DNA of 20,490 nt from CAZHZT01 sp964537285 (GTDB lineage Bacteria > Bacteroidota > Bacteroidia > Chitinophagales > Saprospiraceae), in assembly GCA_964537285.1 (NCBI GenBank), contig CAZHZT010000106.1, positions 1-20,490 of the forward strand, given 5' to 3'. Under the pieces are notes generated by a model that did no database searches, had not been told where the DNA came from, and worked only from the letters and a program-made list of their open reading frames with translations. Every line of letters starts with the position of its first letter. The first letter of the stretch is position 1. The translations under genes were made by a program, and so were the position numbers. Of the stretch, positions 1 to 6,786 are shown in pieces.

Positions 1-54
1 TCTTGTTTAAGGATTTCCCAAATTAATTTCGACCAAATGAAATCATCTAGAACC
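1..54. repeat. Right end of dispersed palindromic element (copy C, cut by window start)
   Basis: This stretch matches the right end of the elements at 5367-5657 and 11211-11681: a TTTAAGGA-TTCCCAAATT core, then CGACCAAATGAAATCATCTAG followed by AACC. Only the last ~50 bases are in the window, so the body of this copy lies upstream. The terminal ATCATCTAGAACC is the inverted complement of the left ends of the other two copies, which marks it as a terminal inverted repeat. It is AT-rich and non-coding. Confidence 0.8.
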
Positions 55-153
55 AGATTTTACTTATTTGGCCCAAACTAAAATATTCAAGAATTTTTTA
101 AATGAGTAAAAAATAATTAAAGAGTAGTTTTTAGAAATTACATCATAAAATAT

Positions 154-184
154 TTTGTTTTAACAAAAACTGCAACTATCTTTG
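154..184 (+). promoter_or_regulatory. Bacteroidota-type promoter (-33 TTTG, -7 TATCTTTG)
   Basis: TTTG at 154-157 is followed by exactly 19 bases and TATCTTTG at 177-184, matching the Bacteroidota housekeeping sigma consensus TTTG-N19/20-TAnnTTTG. Transcription would start at about 190, leaving a 5' leader of only about a dozen bases before the ATG at 204. The surroundings are very AT-rich. This is the cleanest promoter seen in the window. Confidence 0.7.
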
Positions 185-203
185 TATGAGCAAATTATGA
201 ATC

Positions 204-902
204 ATGAAAAAACAAGCCATACACAGAAAATACAACTTCCCGGATGCTGACCTCTACATCCAATGCCTGGAACGTATCAAATATGCGCATAGAGATATTG
301 AGCAGTTTCACAAGTACGGATATGGCAAAGATCGCCTGAAGACTTTCCTTAGTATGTGCGAAAAATTCAAAGCTCTACCCGATGACGACGAACTCATCGG
401 TGATCAAATGGTCACTACGGAAAAAAAAGCAGCTGCTGCCGAAAAACTAAAATCAGCTATTCGCTCGATCATGACCCGGGTAGCCATAAAATATAACAAC
501 CGGACAGGGCGCTACCGTAAATTTGGAACCGCGAAAATGGGCGATATGACAGATGCCCAGCTCTTATTCTGTGGCCGAAGAGTAGCCAGAGTAGCCCGGC
601 AGCAAATCGATTTCCTTGCAGATGTTGGCGTCAATGAAAACAATATCACGAAAGTGCTCGAAGCCTGCCGAAATTTTGAAAATGCTCTGAATATTCAGCA
701 AGATAAAGTCGCTGATCGAGATATTGCCGTGGAAAGACGCATTGAACAAGGAAACAAATTGTATACTGAACTCATTACCCTATCAAATATCGGCAAAGAT
801 ATCTGGGCTGAAACAGACTTGATCAAATACGAAAACTACACGATCTATGAGAGTAACAATGAGCAGAAAAAAGCCCGAAAATTAAAGGAAGTAAACGAAT
901 AG
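204..902 (+). CDS. Conserved-looking helical protein of unknown function
   Basis: I do not recognise a named family. The 232-residue product is soluble, highly charged and predicted almost entirely helical, with many Lys, Arg, Glu and Asp residues and Ala-rich stretches near residues 70-90. It has no signal peptide or membrane segment. A basic central part (GRYRKFGTAK, then GRRVARVARQQ, roughly residues 100-135) could bind nucleic acid or a partner protein, but that is a guess. The ATG at 204 is chosen because it sits about a dozen bases after the predicted transcription start; the ATGs at 186 and 197 are in other frames. The next gene is 93 bases downstream on the same strand. Codon use resembles the neighbouring housekeeping genes, so it looks resident rather than recently acquired. 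Confidence 0.75.
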   Translation: MKKQAIHRKYNFPDADLYIQCLERIKYAHRDIEQFHKYGYGKDRLKTFLSMCEKFKALPDDDELIGDQMVTTEKKAAAAEKLKSAIRSIMTRVAIKYNNRTGRYRKFGTAKMGDMTDAQLLFCGRRVARVARQQIDFLADVGVNENNITKVLEACRNFENALNIQQDKVADRDIAVERRIEQGNKLYTELITLSNIGKDIWAETDLIKYENYTIYESNNEQKKARKLKEVNE

Positions 903-995
903 GAATCCAATACAGTGTAATTTACTGCATATCGTAAACTAGTTTAAAATCTCGCTGTTACTGGTGTCAGAGAACTAAAAAACTTAGATAATAGC

Positions 996-1610
996 ATGAG
1001 CGATCACGAAATTCAGGACCAGGACATAGATTTTAGATTCCACCCCCACAACATCATTCTTGTCTTGGTGCTTGCAAGTATTACAGCCCTTTTTCTGGCT
1101 TTTTCAGCTGCCTACATTTATTCCAGAGTGCAAAACCAAAGCCCTCCGGTTAATATTCCTTTTATTTTTGTTCTGAATACATTAATTCTTTTAGGAAGCA
1201 GTTACACCATTTACATGGCCCAAAAGGCTTATAAGAGAGATGATACTGCGGGATACCAAAAATCCTTGGTCTACACCGTTGTACTCACTTTGCTTTTTCT
1301 GCTGGCCCAATTCATTGGCTGGAACCAAATGCTCTCCCAGGAAATTTTCATCAATTCCAGCAATTCCGCATCCTATCTATATGTTATCTCAGGTCTTCAC
1401 TTTGTTCACGTTATCGCAGGCCTTCCCTTCATAATCCTTTTCCTGATCACAGCTTACCGCCGAATGAAGGAGCCGGTAAGTGTACTGGTGTATTTTTCTG
1501 ACCCTGAAAAAAGACTAAAACTTCGCCTCCTATCCTTGTACTGGCACTTCCTTGATGGCCTCTGGATTTACCTCGTCTTCTTCTTCTGGATAAATTACCT
1601 AATCAAATAA
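996..1610 (+). CDS. Cytochrome c oxidase subunit III-like membrane protein
   Basis: This is a heme-copper oxidase subunit III family member (204 residues). Five hydrophobic helices can be read, at about residues 17-42, 54-75, 90-110, 125-152 and 180-203, like the short five-helix bacterial subunit III. Family signatures include the SGLHFVHVIAG segment in the fourth helix and YWHFLDGLWIYLVFFFW at the C terminus. Subunit III sits next to the catalytic subunit I in the cytoplasmic membrane and helps sustain proton uptake and turnover of the terminal oxidase. No subunit I, II or IV gene is adjacent, so it may be an orphan paralogue or serve an oxidase encoded elsewhere; a quinol oxidase or nitric-oxide reductase accessory role is possible. 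The N terminus is acidic and cytoplasmic (MSDHEIQDQDIDF). Its promoter is not obvious. Confidence 0.85.
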   Translation: MSDHEIQDQDIDFRFHPHNIILVLVLASITALFLAFSAAYIYSRVQNQSPPVNIPFIFVLNTLILLGSSYTIYMAQKAYKRDDTAGYQKSLVYTVVLTLLFLLAQFIGWNQMLSQEIFINSSNSASYLYVISGLHFVHVIAGLPFIILFLITAYRRMKEPVSVLVYFSDPEKRLKLRLLSLYWHFLDGLWIYLVFFFWINYLIK

Positions 1611-1623
1611 TCAACTTAATTCT

Positions 1624-1717
1624 CGGTTAACGGGGAACGGTTAACGGGGAACGAAGTACGGTCAACGGTTTGTCGTTGACCATTATCCGTTTACCGTTCC
1701 CCGTTTACCGTTTCCCG
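1624..1717. repeat. Heptamer-array palindrome upstream of purL
   Basis: The left arm is built from 7-base units of two main kinds, GGTTAAC and GGGGAAC, alternating four times, then degenerate units (GAAGTAC, GGTCAAC). After a short centre the right arm carries the inverted units (GTTTACC, GTTCCCC, GTTTACC, GTTTCCC). The whole can fold into a long imperfect hairpin. The same architecture with other unit order is at 18093-18209. It ends about 70 bases before the purL start and just upstream of the candidate -7 element, so it may affect purL expression or simply be a tolerated insertion. Confidence 0.85.
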
Positions 1718-1741
1718 CTATCCTGTTTGCAGCAATTTTTG

Positions 1742-1749
1742 TATGTTTG
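1742..1749 (+). promoter_or_regulatory. Candidate -7 element for purL (TATGTTTG)
   Basis: TATGTTTG fits the Bacteroidota -7 consensus TAnnTTTG and would start transcription around 1756, 33 bases before the purL ATG. No TTTG is found at the usual 19-20 base distance upstream, so only half of the promoter is supported. Confidence 0.4.
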
Positions 1750-1788
1750 CGGCATACTCAACTTGAAAACTTTTATTATTGTAACAGT

Positions 1789-4026
1789 ATGCAAGATTCG
1801 GCAGTACAGGTCAATGAAACTACCGCCCATAATTTAGGGCTAACCACAGAGGAATTCCACAAAATCGTGGAAATTATGGGCAGAACACCTAACTTCACTG
1901 AGCTCAGTATATTTTCAGTGATGTGGTCGGAACATTGCTCGTATAAAAATTCCATTCATTGGTTGAAAACACTCCCCAGAGAGGGAGGACGGCTGCTTGT
2001 CGGAGCAGGCGAAGAAAATGCAGGGCTTGTTGATATTGGTGATGGCCTGGCATGCGCATTTAAAATCGAATCTCACAACCACCCATCCGCGATCGAGCCT
2101 TACCAGGGAGCAGCAACAGGCGTTGGAGGCATCCACAGGGATATATTTACGATGGGAGCTCGTCCAATAGCGGCTATGAATTCGCTGCGTTTTGGTCAGA
2201 TTGATCGCAAGCACACGCGCAGATTGGTCAGAGGGGTTGTAAGTGGTATAGGCGATTATGGAAATTGCTTTGGCGTACCAACCGTTGGTGGTGAAACCTA
2301 CTTTATGCCATGCTACAACCAGAACATATTGGTTAATGCCATGTCTGTAGGGATCGTCAAGGCTGGAGAAACAGTTTCTGCGGTGGCAGATGGTCCGGGC
2401 AACCCTGTTTTCATTGTAGGCTCGGCTACCGGTAAAGATGGTATTCACGGGGCGACCTTTGCCTCTGCCGATCTTACGGAGGATTCTGCGGATGACCTGC
2501 CTTCGGTTCAGGTTGGCGATCCTTTTCAGGAAAAACTTTTACTCGAAGCTACCCTGGAAGCTATTCAAACGGGAGCTATCGTCGGCATGCAAGATATGGG
2601 GGCTGCGGGTATAAGCTGTTCTACTTCAGAAATGAGCGCTAAAAGCCAGACAGGTATGCGCATTGACCTGGACAAAGTACCCACCCGGCAGGCTGATATG
2701 AAAGCTTTTGAACTTTTACTTTCAGAAAGCCAGGAAAGAATGCTGATCGTTTGTCATAAAGGCCAGGAACAGACTTTGCTTGACGTATTCCAAAAATGGG
2801 ATCTTCAATGCGAACAAATCGGAGAAGTTACCGATACAGGCAGATTAGAGTTTTTTCAACATGGAGAATTGGTAGCTGATGTAGAAGCTTCGCCATTAGT
2901 ACTTGGGGGCGGAGCTCCTGTCTATCAAAGAGAATACCACGAACCTGCTTATCTCGAAAAAATTAATGCCTTTGATATAGAAAAAATTGAGCTGCCTGAA
3001 GATTACCCCGGCACAGCCCGAAAGCTGTTTCAAGCGCCTAATTTAGCATCAAAGCGCTGGATCTTCGAACAGTATGATTCAATGGTTCGCACGAATTCTA
3101 TGTCAACGAATAGCCCTTCAGATGCTTCGCTCGTTCGTGTAAAAGAGAGTGATAAAGCATTGGCATTAACGGTAGACTGCAACTCCGCTTATGTTTATGC
3201 TGATCCTTTCAAAGGAACCATGATCGCAGTAGCCGAAGCTGCCCGAAATATTGTTTGCTCAGGAGGAGAACCCGTAGCTATTACCAATTGCTTAAACTTT
3301 GGTAACCCTTACAATCCGGAGGTTTACTGGCAATTTGTAAATGCGATCAAAGGGATGGGAGAAGCATGTAAAGCATTTAACACGCCGGTGACCGGGGGTA
3401 ATGTGAGTTTTTACAATCAAACTGTACTTGAAAATGGCAATGTACCGGTCTATCCTACCCCGACGATCGGTATGCTCGGTATTTTGGATGACTTCACAAA
3501 GCCAATGCATCTCCATTTTAAAAAACCGGGCCATCTCATTTATTTGTTAGGAGAAAGCCGGGAGGACCTAGGCAGTTCAGAATATCTAAGAACGATTCAC
3601 AATGTAGAATATTCACCGGCACCCTACTTCGATATCGAAGAAGAACTGAAGCTTCAGCAAAAAGTTGCCTTACTTATCAAAGAAGGCTTGGTAGAATCCG
3701 TGCACGATGTTTCCGATGGCGGATTATTTACGAATTTAATCGAATCATCACTACCTGCTAAACTTGGGTTTTCGATTCACACAGATACCTCCATTCGCAA
3801 GGACGCTTATTTATTTGGCGAAAGCCAAAGCCGTATTGTTGTAAGCACGACAAGTGAAATGCAACAAAAGTTTGAAGAATTTGTAAAAAATAATGAAATT
3901 ACTTTTTCAAAAATAGGGGAAGTAACTAACGGTCAAATAAGCATCGATCAGGAAGATTTTGGCAATGTCCGTGACTGGCATGGCTTATACGAATCGGCTA
4001 TTCCTGAATATATGGAACATAAATAG
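1789..4026 (+). CDS. purL: Phosphoribosylformylglycinamidine synthase, small-type PurL subunit
   Basis: PurL catalyses the ATP-dependent conversion of FGAR to FGAM in de novo purine synthesis. The product has 745 residues, the length of the small PurL that works with separate PurS and PurQ rather than the ~1,300-residue fused enzyme. Visible signatures are NFTELSIFSVMWSEHCSYKN near the N terminus, ESHNHPSAIEPYQGAATGVG with the substrate and metal site (residues ~85-105), MQDMGAAGI in the first half, and AITNCLNFGNP and HDVSDGGLF in the second AIRS-like half. The frame is open upstream to a TTG at 1747, but that lies at the predicted promoter and adds a non-homologous stretch. The ATG at 1789 (MQDSAVQVNETTA) is therefore preferred. 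No purS or purQ is adjacent. A TlpA-like gene follows after 64 bases. Confidence 0.95.
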   Translation: MQDSAVQVNETTAHNLGLTTEEFHKIVEIMGRTPNFTELSIFSVMWSEHCSYKNSIHWLKTLPREGGRLLVGAGEENAGLVDIGDGLACAFKIESHNHPSAIEPYQGAATGVGGIHRDIFTMGARPIAAMNSLRFGQIDRKHTRRLVRGVVSGIGDYGNCFGVPTVGGETYFMPCYNQNILVNAMSVGIVKAGETVSAVADGPGNPVFIVGSATGKDGIHGATFASADLTEDSADDLPSVQVGDPFQEKLLLEATLEAIQTGAIVGMQDMGAAGISCSTSEMSAKSQTGMRIDLDKVPTRQADMKAFELLLSESQERMLIVCHKGQEQTLLDVFQKWDLQCEQIGEVTDTGRLEFFQHGELVADVEASPLVLGGGAPVYQREYHEPAYLEKINAFDIEKIELPEDYPGTARKLFQAPNLASKRWIFEQYDSMVRTNSMSTNSPSDASLVRVKESDKALALTVDCNSAYVYADPFKGTMIAVAEAARNIVCSGGEPVAITNCLNFGNPYNPEVYWQFVNAIKGMGEACKAFNTPVTGGNVSFYNQTVLENGNVPVYPTPTIGMLGILDDFTKPMHLHFKKPGHLIYLLGESREDLGSSEYLRTIHNVEYSPAPYFDIEEELKLQQKVALLIKEGLVESVHDVSDGGLFTNLIESSLPAKLGFSIHTDTSIRKDAYLFGESQSRIVVSTTSEMQQKFEEFVKNNEITFSKIGEVTNGQISIDQEDFGNVRDWHGLYESAIPEYMEHK

Positions 4027-4028
4027 CA

Positions 4029-4047
4029 CTAGTGCTTCAGGAACTAG
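4029..4047. repeat. 19-bp MITE-end remnant after purL
   Basis: CTAGTGCTTCAGGAACTAG repeats the terminal bases of the MITE at 11678-11844 (identical for the first 18 bases), ending in a second CTAG instead of continuing into the element. It starts three bases after the purL stop codon. It reads like a solo end or an excision footprint. The following CTAGCATCAA also occurs at 11336-11345 next to the nested element. Confidence 0.55.
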
Positions 4048-4090
4048 CATCAAATAATTATTAGATCATCAAAATAAAATCATAGGAATT

Positions 4091-5284
4091 ATGAAAAATA
4101 GTACTTTCTTGCTCCTCATTAGTCTTAGTTTTCTATTTTGGCAGTGTGGGGATAAAGCACAAAACAGCGCATCGGAAACCTCGTCAAATAGCGCTTCCGC
4201 AGCTGCTCCACAGGTTAAATCCACTCCTACCGGAGGCACCACCATAAACGGAAAAATTGAAGGTGCATCGGATATGCAGGTCTTTTTTGACAAATCCGGC
4301 CTGGACAATCGCACAGAAGTGGTTGGGAAAGTGAATGCCGGACCGGATGGTTCGTTCGCCTATACGTTGGATCAAGCTTTAGAGCCTGCCATATATCGCA
4401 TTCGCATTGGCGCACAAAAAATTTTCCTTCCCTTTAATGGTACAGAAAAAGCAATTACCGTTAATGGGAATTTAACCGATTTCAATCGGTACAATGTAGA
4501 TCTCAGAGGTTCTGAGTCTGCTTCTTTTTATGTTGATGCAATGAAAGCTTTTTATGCGCAAGAATTGGATCAGAAAACGGCCCTGGAACGCATCAACCAA
4601 GCTCCGGAACCGATCGCTGCTCTTCAATTGGCTTTCGCTACGCAGGGTGGAATTACAGCAAAGAATATTAGCTTACACAAGTCAATCCTTGGCAATTTGA
4701 AAAATGCTTATCCAAATGCAGCTTATGCGGATCAATATACCAGCCTGATTCAACAGGCAGAACAACAAATTGCTGCTCAAAAAGCTGCCGGTGCGATTCA
4801 AGTAGGCATGCCTGCCCCGGATATTATGATGCAGGATGTAAATGGAAAAACACGTAAATTATCTGACTTAAAAGGAAAAGTAGTGTTGTTGGACTTTTGG
4901 GCAAGCTGGTGCGGCCCTTGCCGTCGTGCGAACCCTCACGTCGTGGAAGCTTATGATAAATACAATTTGAAAGGCTTCGAAGTATTCAGCGTTTCCCTTG
5001 ATGGTATCAATCCAAGAATGCTTCCGCGCATTAAGTCTGAAGAAGAAAAGCAAAGACAATTAGAATCCGCAAAAAATCGCTGGATTGCCGCTATTGAGAA
5101 AGACAACCTTAAATGGTCTAACCACGTTAGTGACCTTCAGCACTGGAACTCTCCGATCACTAAAGTCTATGGGGTTAGAAGTATTCCAAAAACATTCCTG
5201 ATTGACCGGGATGGAAATATTGCGATGGTAGGTGTCAATCCACTTTCTATGGATATTGAAGCAGAAATACAGAAGTTATTGTAA
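4091..5284 (+). CDS. TlpA-like thioredoxin-fold lipoprotein with DUF4369-like N-terminal domain
   Basis: This is a cell-envelope thiol-disulfide oxidoreductase of the TlpA/ResA group (397 residues). The N terminus is a lipoprotein signal peptide with lipobox Cys at residue 19 (LSFLFWQC), followed by a Ser/Ala-rich linker. Residues ~48-140 look like the beta-rich DUF4369 domain common in Bacteroidota thioredoxin lipoproteins. A helical segment follows, then the thioredoxin domain from about residue 237. The active site is WASWCGPC (Cys 274 and Cys 277), with the cis-proline segment RSIPKTFLID near the C terminus. An insertion (roughly residues 310-350, KSEEEKQRQLESAKNRW) lies between active site and cis-Pro. 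It probably reduces periplasmic disulfides or serves cytochrome maturation; the substrate is unknown. Its stop codon lies inside the terminal inverted repeat starting at 5279. Confidence 0.9.
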   Translation: MKNSTFLLLISLSFLFWQCGDKAQNSASETSSNSASAAAPQVKSTPTGGTTINGKIEGASDMQVFFDKSGLDNRTEVVGKVNAGPDGSFAYTLDQALEPAIYRIRIGAQKIFLPFNGTEKAITVNGNLTDFNRYNVDLRGSESASFYVDAMKAFYAQELDQKTALERINQAPEPIAALQLAFATQGGITAKNISLHKSILGNLKNAYPNAAYADQYTSLIQQAEQQIAAQKAAGAIQVGMPAPDIMMQDVNGKTRKLSDLKGKVVLLDFWASWCGPCRRANPHVVEAYDKYNLKGFEVFSVSLDGINPRMLPRIKSEEEKQRQLESAKNRWIAAIEKDNLKWSNHVSDLQHWNSPITKVYGVRSIPKTFLIDRDGNIAMVGVNPLSMDIEAEIQKLL

Positions 5285-5304
5285 GCACGGAGCCCATCTG
5301 AGCT

Positions 5305-5365
5305 AATGATATTACTAAAAAAGGCCGGTTTTCGTTGAAAACCGGCCTTTTTTAGTAATATCATT
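5305..5365. terminator. Perfect bidirectional intrinsic terminator hairpin
   Basis: This is a perfect 28-bp stem with loop CGTTG. The core GGCCGGTTTT / AAAACCGGCC is bordered by A6 on one side and T6 on the other, so by symmetry it works as an intrinsic terminator in both directions. It lies 20 bases after the TlpA-like stop and also downstream of the convergent minus-strand operon. The stem extends outward into AATGAT/ATCATT, which belongs to the surrounding repeat, so the hairpin looks inserted into the left arm of that repeat. Confidence 0.85.
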
Positions 5366-5366
5366 G

Positions 5367-5657
5367 GGTTCTAGATGATTTCATTTGGTAAACGTTTTAA
5401 GAACAAAAAGCAGGCCGTTAGGTCTGCCTGATCGTAGCCCCAGGTTTTCCTGGGGAAAAGCATTTATACCTAATTTCTTCCGCGTAGCGGAAGCACACTA
5501 CACAAGAGCAATGGCCTATGATGTGCTTCCGCTACGCGGAAGTTGGTCTCTATATCTTATAACCCTGGGAGAACCCAGGGCTACAATCAGGCAGGCCTAA
5601 CGGCCTGCTTTAAGGACTTCCCAAATTTATTTCGACCAAATGAAATCATCTAGAGCC
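5367..5657. repeat. Dispersed palindromic element, copy A (about 290 bp)
   Basis: The ends are inverted: GGTTCTAGATGATTTCATTT on the left and its near complement on the right. Inside lie inverted GCAGGCC-rich arms (from about 5410 and ending about 5609), two CCCAGG/CCTGGG hairpins (around 5439-5458 and 5563-5580), and a central perfect 20-bp inverted repeat, CTTCCGCGTAGCGGAAGCAC at 5477-5496 against 5523-5542. Each central arm is itself a small CTTCCGC-GTA-GCGGAAG hairpin. No protein is credible here; the open frame across it is made of the repeats. Other copies are at 1-54 (partial) and 11211-11681. Confidence 0.9.
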
Positions 5658-5674
5658 AATCATTAGCTCAGTGC

Positions 5675-6202
5675 TTACAAATCAAGGAGGGCTGTAATTT
5701 GCTTTCTGTGACGATTGAAGTGTAGCTGAAAAAAGTCAAGCATCCCATAAAGGCTTAAGCGGCCGGCAATAGGGTGTTTATAGATGGCTTTTTTGAACAT
5801 TTCGGGTGGCAGGGATTGTAAAAATTCGGCAAGTTCCTGGCGCTGTTGGCTCCATTGTTTAGCGACTTCCCAAAAAGTAGAATCCGGAGGAAACGATGGT
5901 GTATCGACAACTTTCGGAGCTTTATACTTTAATGGAGAGTTAAGATATAGTTTCAAGAGTTGTAATCTCATAGGACTAAGCAAAAAAGCTCTTTTGAGCT
6001 TAGGCTTGAAACTCAGTTTTTTTTGCACATACTTCATAGACAGATTCTCAGAGACCTTCAAATGCTGCATCACTTGAAGCACAGACCAGGTCTCCTCATC
6101 CGGCCGATCATTAAGCGTTTCATCGGAAAACACCTTGAGTTCCTCAAGTAATGCCTTAAGGGAGTCATCCAGTTCACCAAGGCGCTTGTTCAGTTTGTTC
6201 AT
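5675..6202 (-). CDS. DinB-like (DinB_2) four-helix metal-binding protein
   Basis: This 175-residue helical protein has the layout of the DinB/YfiT-like superfamily. A first metal-ligand candidate is His 47 in WSVLQVMQHL, and the C-terminal HFNRH supplies His 161 and His 165, giving the usual three-His site. Many members are putative thiol-dependent transferases or hydrolases; the substrate here is unknown. There is no signal peptide. It is the last gene of the mnmA - lipoprotein - rimM - DinB run and starts 12 bases after rimM, so it is likely co-transcribed. Its last codon and stop (TTG TAA) come from the inverted repeat at 5659-5680, so the C terminus may have been set by that insertion. 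Confidence 0.75.
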   Translation of the reverse strand: MNKLNKRLGELDDSLKALLEELKVFSDETLNDRPDEETWSVLQVMQHLKVSENLSMKYVQKKLSFKPKLKRAFLLSPMRLQLLKLYLNSPLKYKAPKVVDTPSFPPDSTFWEVAKQWSQQRQELAEFLQSLPPEMFKKAIYKHPIAGRLSLYGMLDFFQLHFNRHRKQITALLDL

Positions 6203-6214
6203 GTTGGAAGAGCT

Positions 6215-6730
6215 TTATAAATCCAGTAATCCATCAGGTAAATTCATAATAATCCGTTTGTTTTCCTGATCGACCTCCAATACTAATTGATTATTTAGTG
6301 GTATAAGAACCTCTTTTTCCAAATAATTTACCAAAGCCAGTTCTTGTTCGGGATAAGCCTCTACTCCTTCGATCTTACCGATCAACCCCATTTCCTCATC
6401 CCATATCTCAAAGCCCTCCGCGAAGGAAAATTCCAGCGCATCTTCCGGCAAAGTTCGATCTACTTCCGGTAAAACATCTTCCGCTCTCAGCCAGATCGGT
6501 CGATTCACCAACTTTTCGGCCGCTTGCTTATCTTTTACGTCGTCAAAAAAAATGAGCAAATCCCTCCCCTCTTGAATTTCTTCAATAAAATAAGGTAGTT
6601 TTTGCCCTTCAATTTCTACAAAAAGAACGTCACAACCGATTAGATCCTCAATATATTTAATTTCATCCAATTTTAGCCTTAAGGCCCCTTTTACGCCGAA
6701 ACTTTTTCCCAATCTTCCGATTTCAATCAT
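6215..6730 (-). CDS. rimM: Ribosome maturation factor RimM
   Basis: RimM binds ribosomal protein S19 and assists late maturation of the 30S head and 16S rRNA 3' domain. The product is 171 residues, the normal length. The N-terminal RimM domain begins MIEIGRLGKSFGVKGALRLK, matching the family start. The C-terminal PRC-barrel ends with EVLIPLNNQLV and the hallmark PDGLLDL. The frame is open 123 bases further upstream into the preceding lipoprotein gene, but the homologous N terminus fixes the ATG at 6730. It follows the lipoprotein gene by 56 bases and is followed by the DinB-like gene after 12. The usual partners rpsP and trmD are not next to it here. Confidence 0.93.
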   Translation of the reverse strand: MIEIGRLGKSFGVKGALRLKLDEIKYIEDLIGCDVLFVEIEGQKLPYFIEEIQEGRDLLIFFDDVKDKQAAEKLVNRPIWLRAEDVLPEVDRTLPEDALEFSFAEGFEIWDEEMGLIGKIEGVEAYPEQELALVNYLEKEVLIPLNNQLVLEVDQENKRIIMNLPDGLLDL

Positions 6731-6786
6731 ATTTTCTAATTTAAGCCTTGAAATATAAATTAGGCTTTTGGTTCCTTGACATAAAT

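Larger units (their letters stand above)
5279..5680. repeat. Outer inverted repeat enclosing the intergenic palindromic element
   Basis: The left arm TTGTAAGCAC (5279-5288) plus TGAGCTAATGAT (5299-5310) is the exact inverted complement of 5659-5680 (22 of 22 bases), once a 10-base segment present only on the left (5289-5298) is set aside. The arms enclose a 61-base terminator hairpin and the dispersed element of 5367-5657. Both flanking convergent genes end in TTG TAA read from these arms. This fills the 390-base gene-free stretch between the TlpA-like and DinB-like genes. Confidence 0.75.

Noticed and set aside
1624..1717. CRISPR-like array
   Set aside because: The units are 7 bases with no unique spacers and are arranged as a palindrome.
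1747..1788. Upstream TTG start extending PurL by 14 residues
   Set aside because: The TTG overlaps the candidate promoter -7 word and the family homology begins just after the ATG at 1789.
1618..1788. Purine riboswitch in the purL leader
   Set aside because: The predicted leader is only about 33 bases and the upstream structure is the heptamer palindrome; no aptamer-like core is seen.
5385..5600. 71-codon open frame on the plus strand
   Set aside because: It spans the inverted repeats of copy A and has no start context or protein-like composition.
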